A DNA stretch of 64,000 nucleotides, taken from Gammaproteobacteria bacterium (GTDB taxonomy: Bacteria > Pseudomonadota > Gammaproteobacteria > Enterobacterales > Permianibacteraceae). The DNA is taken from positions 372,001-436,000 of the forward strand of contig JACPFT010000005.1 of the NCBI GenBank assembly GCA_016182845.1. The letters are read 5' to 3'. Position numbers and translations under genes: made by a program. Below, piece after piece: positions 62,262 to 64,000 of the stretch (position 1 is the first letter of the stretch; each line of letters starts with the position of its first letter). A model generated the notes under the pieces. That model searched no databases, was not told the DNA's origin, and worked only from the letters and a program-made list of their open reading frames with translations.

Positions 62262-64000
62262 TTGAATAATCAAACCAACAATCCCGTGGCGAAAGCCGTG
62301 CATTGGATCCTGTTCGCAGGCGCCGCTGCCGCTGTCGCTGCCCCGTCCATGAGCTTCGCCGCTGAAGGCGAGGAAGAGGTGGAACGTATCGAGGTGACCG
62401 GTTCGCGCATCAAGCGCACCGACATCGAAGGCGCCAACCCGGTTCTGTCCATCAGCCGTGCGGACATCGAAGCCGCCGGCGTGACCGACCTGGGCACCCT
62501 GCTGCAGCAGGTTCCCGCTGCCGGCGCGGCCATCAACCGTACCTTCAACAACGGCGGCGACGGCGCCATCCGCGTCGACCTGCGCAACATGGGCACCAGC
62601 CGTACCCTGGTCCTGGTCAACGGCCGCCGCTGGATCAACTCCGGTACCGGCGCAGACGCCTCGGTCGACCTGAACACCATCCCCCTGAACATCGTCGAGC
62701 GCGTCGAAGTCCTGAAGGACGGCGCCTCCTCGGTGTACGGTTCCGATGCCATCGCCGGCGTGGTGAACATCATCACCCGCAAGGACTTCGAAGGCGTCCA
62801 GATCAGCGCCCAGACCGGCCAATACGAGCACGGCGACGGCGAATCCCATCAGATCGACCTCTTGATCGGCTCCACCAGCGAGAAGGGCAATGTCACCTTC
62901 GGCCTGAACTGGAACGAAGACAAGCCCGTGTGGGCCGGCGATCGCGTCTTCTCCCGTTCTTCGGCGAACCCCGCCCAACATTCCTCCGGTACTCCCCAGG
63001 GCCGCTTCTTCGGCCTGGGCGCCTACGGAGTTCCTGGCGGTTCTCAGACGCTGATCGATGGCCGCGCCGGCACCTCCGCCGCCGATTACCGCCGCTTCGT
63101 CAGCCCTGCCGATCGCTACAATTTCAACCCGGACAACTATATCCTGACCCCGTCCGAGCGCCGCGGCGCCTTCGCGTCGAGCAGCTACCAGTTGTCCGAC
63201 TCGATCCAGGTCTTTGCCGAGGCCTCCTACCAGAACCGCCGTTCCAACCAGACCCTGGCGCCGGAACCGCTGTTCCTGGGTGCCGCTTTCGGCGATGCGA
63301 CGGTTATCCACCAGGACAACCCCTTCAACTGGACCGATACGCCCTTCGGCGACGACTGCGGCCCGACCGACCCGACCTGTGTCGGCCCGGATGGCCTGGC
63401 CAACAACGATCCCAATGATCCGGTCAACGACGACAACTTCGACAACCTCGAAGGTATCGGCCGCCGTATGGTCGAATCCGGCCGCCGCAACTTCGGTCAG
63501 AACATCGATACCTATCGCTTTGCCACCGGCCTGAATGGCGAATTCAGCAATGGCTGGAGCTGGGACGCCAACTACGTCTACGGCGACAACCGCGCCACCG
63601 TTACCACCGATGGCGTGCTCAACGAGACCCGTCTTCGCAAGGCCCTGGGCGATCCGACGCTCTGCGTCAAGGCAGACGATGGCTGCGTGCCGCTGAACGT
63701 GTTCGGTGGCCAGGGCGTCGATGGCCGTGGGTCCATCACCCGCGAGATGCTCGATTACATCACCTTCACCGGTCATGACTCCGGCGGCAATACCACCGAA
63801 GAGCTGAGCGCCAACCTGACCGGCGATCTGTTCGATCTGCCGGCCGGTCCCCTGGGCTTCGCGGTCGGCGTCGCCGACCGTGAAGAAGAGGGTTTCGATT
63901 CCCCCGACGCGCTGATCGCCTCCGGCCAGACCACCGGCAACTCCCGTCTGCCGACCTCCGGCGGCTACAACGTCAAGGAAGTCTACGCCGAGTTCATCGT
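62262..64000 (+). CDS. TonB-dependent outer-membrane receptor, N-terminal part
   Basis: The reading frame is open from a TTG at 62262 (behind AGGGAG) to the window end; at least 579 codons. A signal peptide (LFAGAAAAVAAPSMSFA) is followed by a short TonB-box-like region (ERIEVTGSRIKR) and the plug domain (ADIEAAGVTDLGTLLQQVP, VRVDLRNMGTSRTLVLVNGRR-like words, VEVLKDGASSVYGSDAIAGVVN). The barrel begins after about residue 180. The plug style (GSRIKRTDIEG) is that of the many oligopeptide or carbohydrate receptors of Gammaproteobacteria. The ligand is unknown and the C-terminus lies beyond the window. Confidence 0.92.
   Translation, partial: MNNQTNNPVAKAVHWILFAGAAAAVAAPSMSFAAEGEEEVERIEVTGSRIKRTDIEGANPVLSISRADIEAAGVTDLGTLLQQVPAAGAAINRTFNNGGDGAIRVDLRNMGTSRTLVLVNGRRWINSGTGADASVDLNTIPLNIVERVEVLKDGASSVYGSDAIAGVVNIITRKDFEGVQISAQTGQYEHGDGESHQIDLLIGSTSEKGNVTFGLNWNEDKPVWAGDRVFSRSSANPAQHSSGTPQGRFFGLGAYGVPGGSQTLIDGRAGTSAADYRRFVSPADRYNFNPDNYILTPSERRGAFASSSYQLSDSIQVFAEASYQNRRSNQTLAPEPLFLGAAFGDATVIHQDNPFNWTDTPFGDDCGPTDPTCVGPDGLANNDPNDPVNDDNFDNLEGIGRRMVESGRRNFGQNIDTYRFATGLNGEFSNGWSWDANYVYGDNRATVTTDGVLNETRLRKALGDPTLCVKADDGCVPLNVFGGQGVDGRGSITREMLDYITFTGHDSGGNTTEELSANLTGDLFDLPAGPLGFAVGVADREEEGFDSPDALIASGQTTGNSRLPTSGGYNVKEVYAEFI

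Overview
This is a GC-rich chromosomal window from a heterotrophic gammaproteobacterium. The main pointers are MiaE, a complete pspF/pspABC locus, AcnB, class Ia NrdAB, YbiT, RoxA (YcfD) and the MoxR/DUF58/TgpA trio. I cannot name the genus. No tRNA, rRNA, CRISPR array, prophage or insertion sequence was found. Gene density is high and most genes are clear housekeeping or catabolic families. The accessory part is limited to one toxin-antitoxin pair, a decayed TonB-receptor fragment and several families of short palindromic repeats.

Layout. 1-9.9 kb is a polyamine uptake and catabolism cluster: a puuB-like oxidase cut by the window edge, two glutamine-synthetase-fold gamma-glutamylpolyamine synthetases, puuD, two tandem PotF-type binding proteins and potGHI. 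10-13.3 kb holds an exported M49-type metallopeptidase, a YcaQ/AlkX glycosylase and a small lipoprotein. 13.4-24.2 kb carries a methyltransferase, an EAL-HDOD protein, the MoxR-DUF58-TgpA operon, miaE, dmeF, a YkgJ-type protein, an RsmB-like rRNA methyltransferase and an HD-GYP phosphodiesterase. 24.2-28.6 kb groups amino-acid catabolism (leucine dehydrogenase, AmaB-like aldehyde dehydrogenase and a DUF1338/HglS-like enzyme). 29.9-33.1 kb is the phage-shock locus, with two extra small genes. 33.2-37.1 kb has a tandem universal stress protein, an SDR dehydrogenase and a membrane pseudokinase fused to an FGE-sulfatase domain. 37.3-42.6 kb is a second polyamine/beta-alanine island (mmsA/bauC, bauA, puuR, puuC). 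An Xre/RES toxin-antitoxin pair, a TonB-receptor remnant and agmatinase follow. 45-57 kb is mostly housekeeping (MATE, ybiT, GNAT, roxA, purB, a diguanylate cyclase, acnB). 56.5-61 kb is nrdB and nrdA with a well-formed regulatory region, then a YbaK-type deacylase, and the window ends inside a large TonB-dependent receptor.

How it works together. Agmatinase makes putrescine, Pot proteins import polyamines, the Puu enzymes turn putrescine into GABA by the gamma-glutamylated route, and BauA with MmsA/BauC can take omega-amino acids such as beta-alanine to acetyl-CoA. A motif close to the E. coli PuuR box recurs before puuD, potF2, potG and puuR, which suggests one regulon across both islands. 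The best candidates for something less described are the enlarged psp operon, the pseudokinase-FGE fusion and the polyamine operator set. The clearest regulatory sites are a 13-bp inverted repeat before the toxin-antitoxin pair, a sigma-54 promoter before psp, and paired NrdR boxes plus a perfect DnaA box before nrdA.
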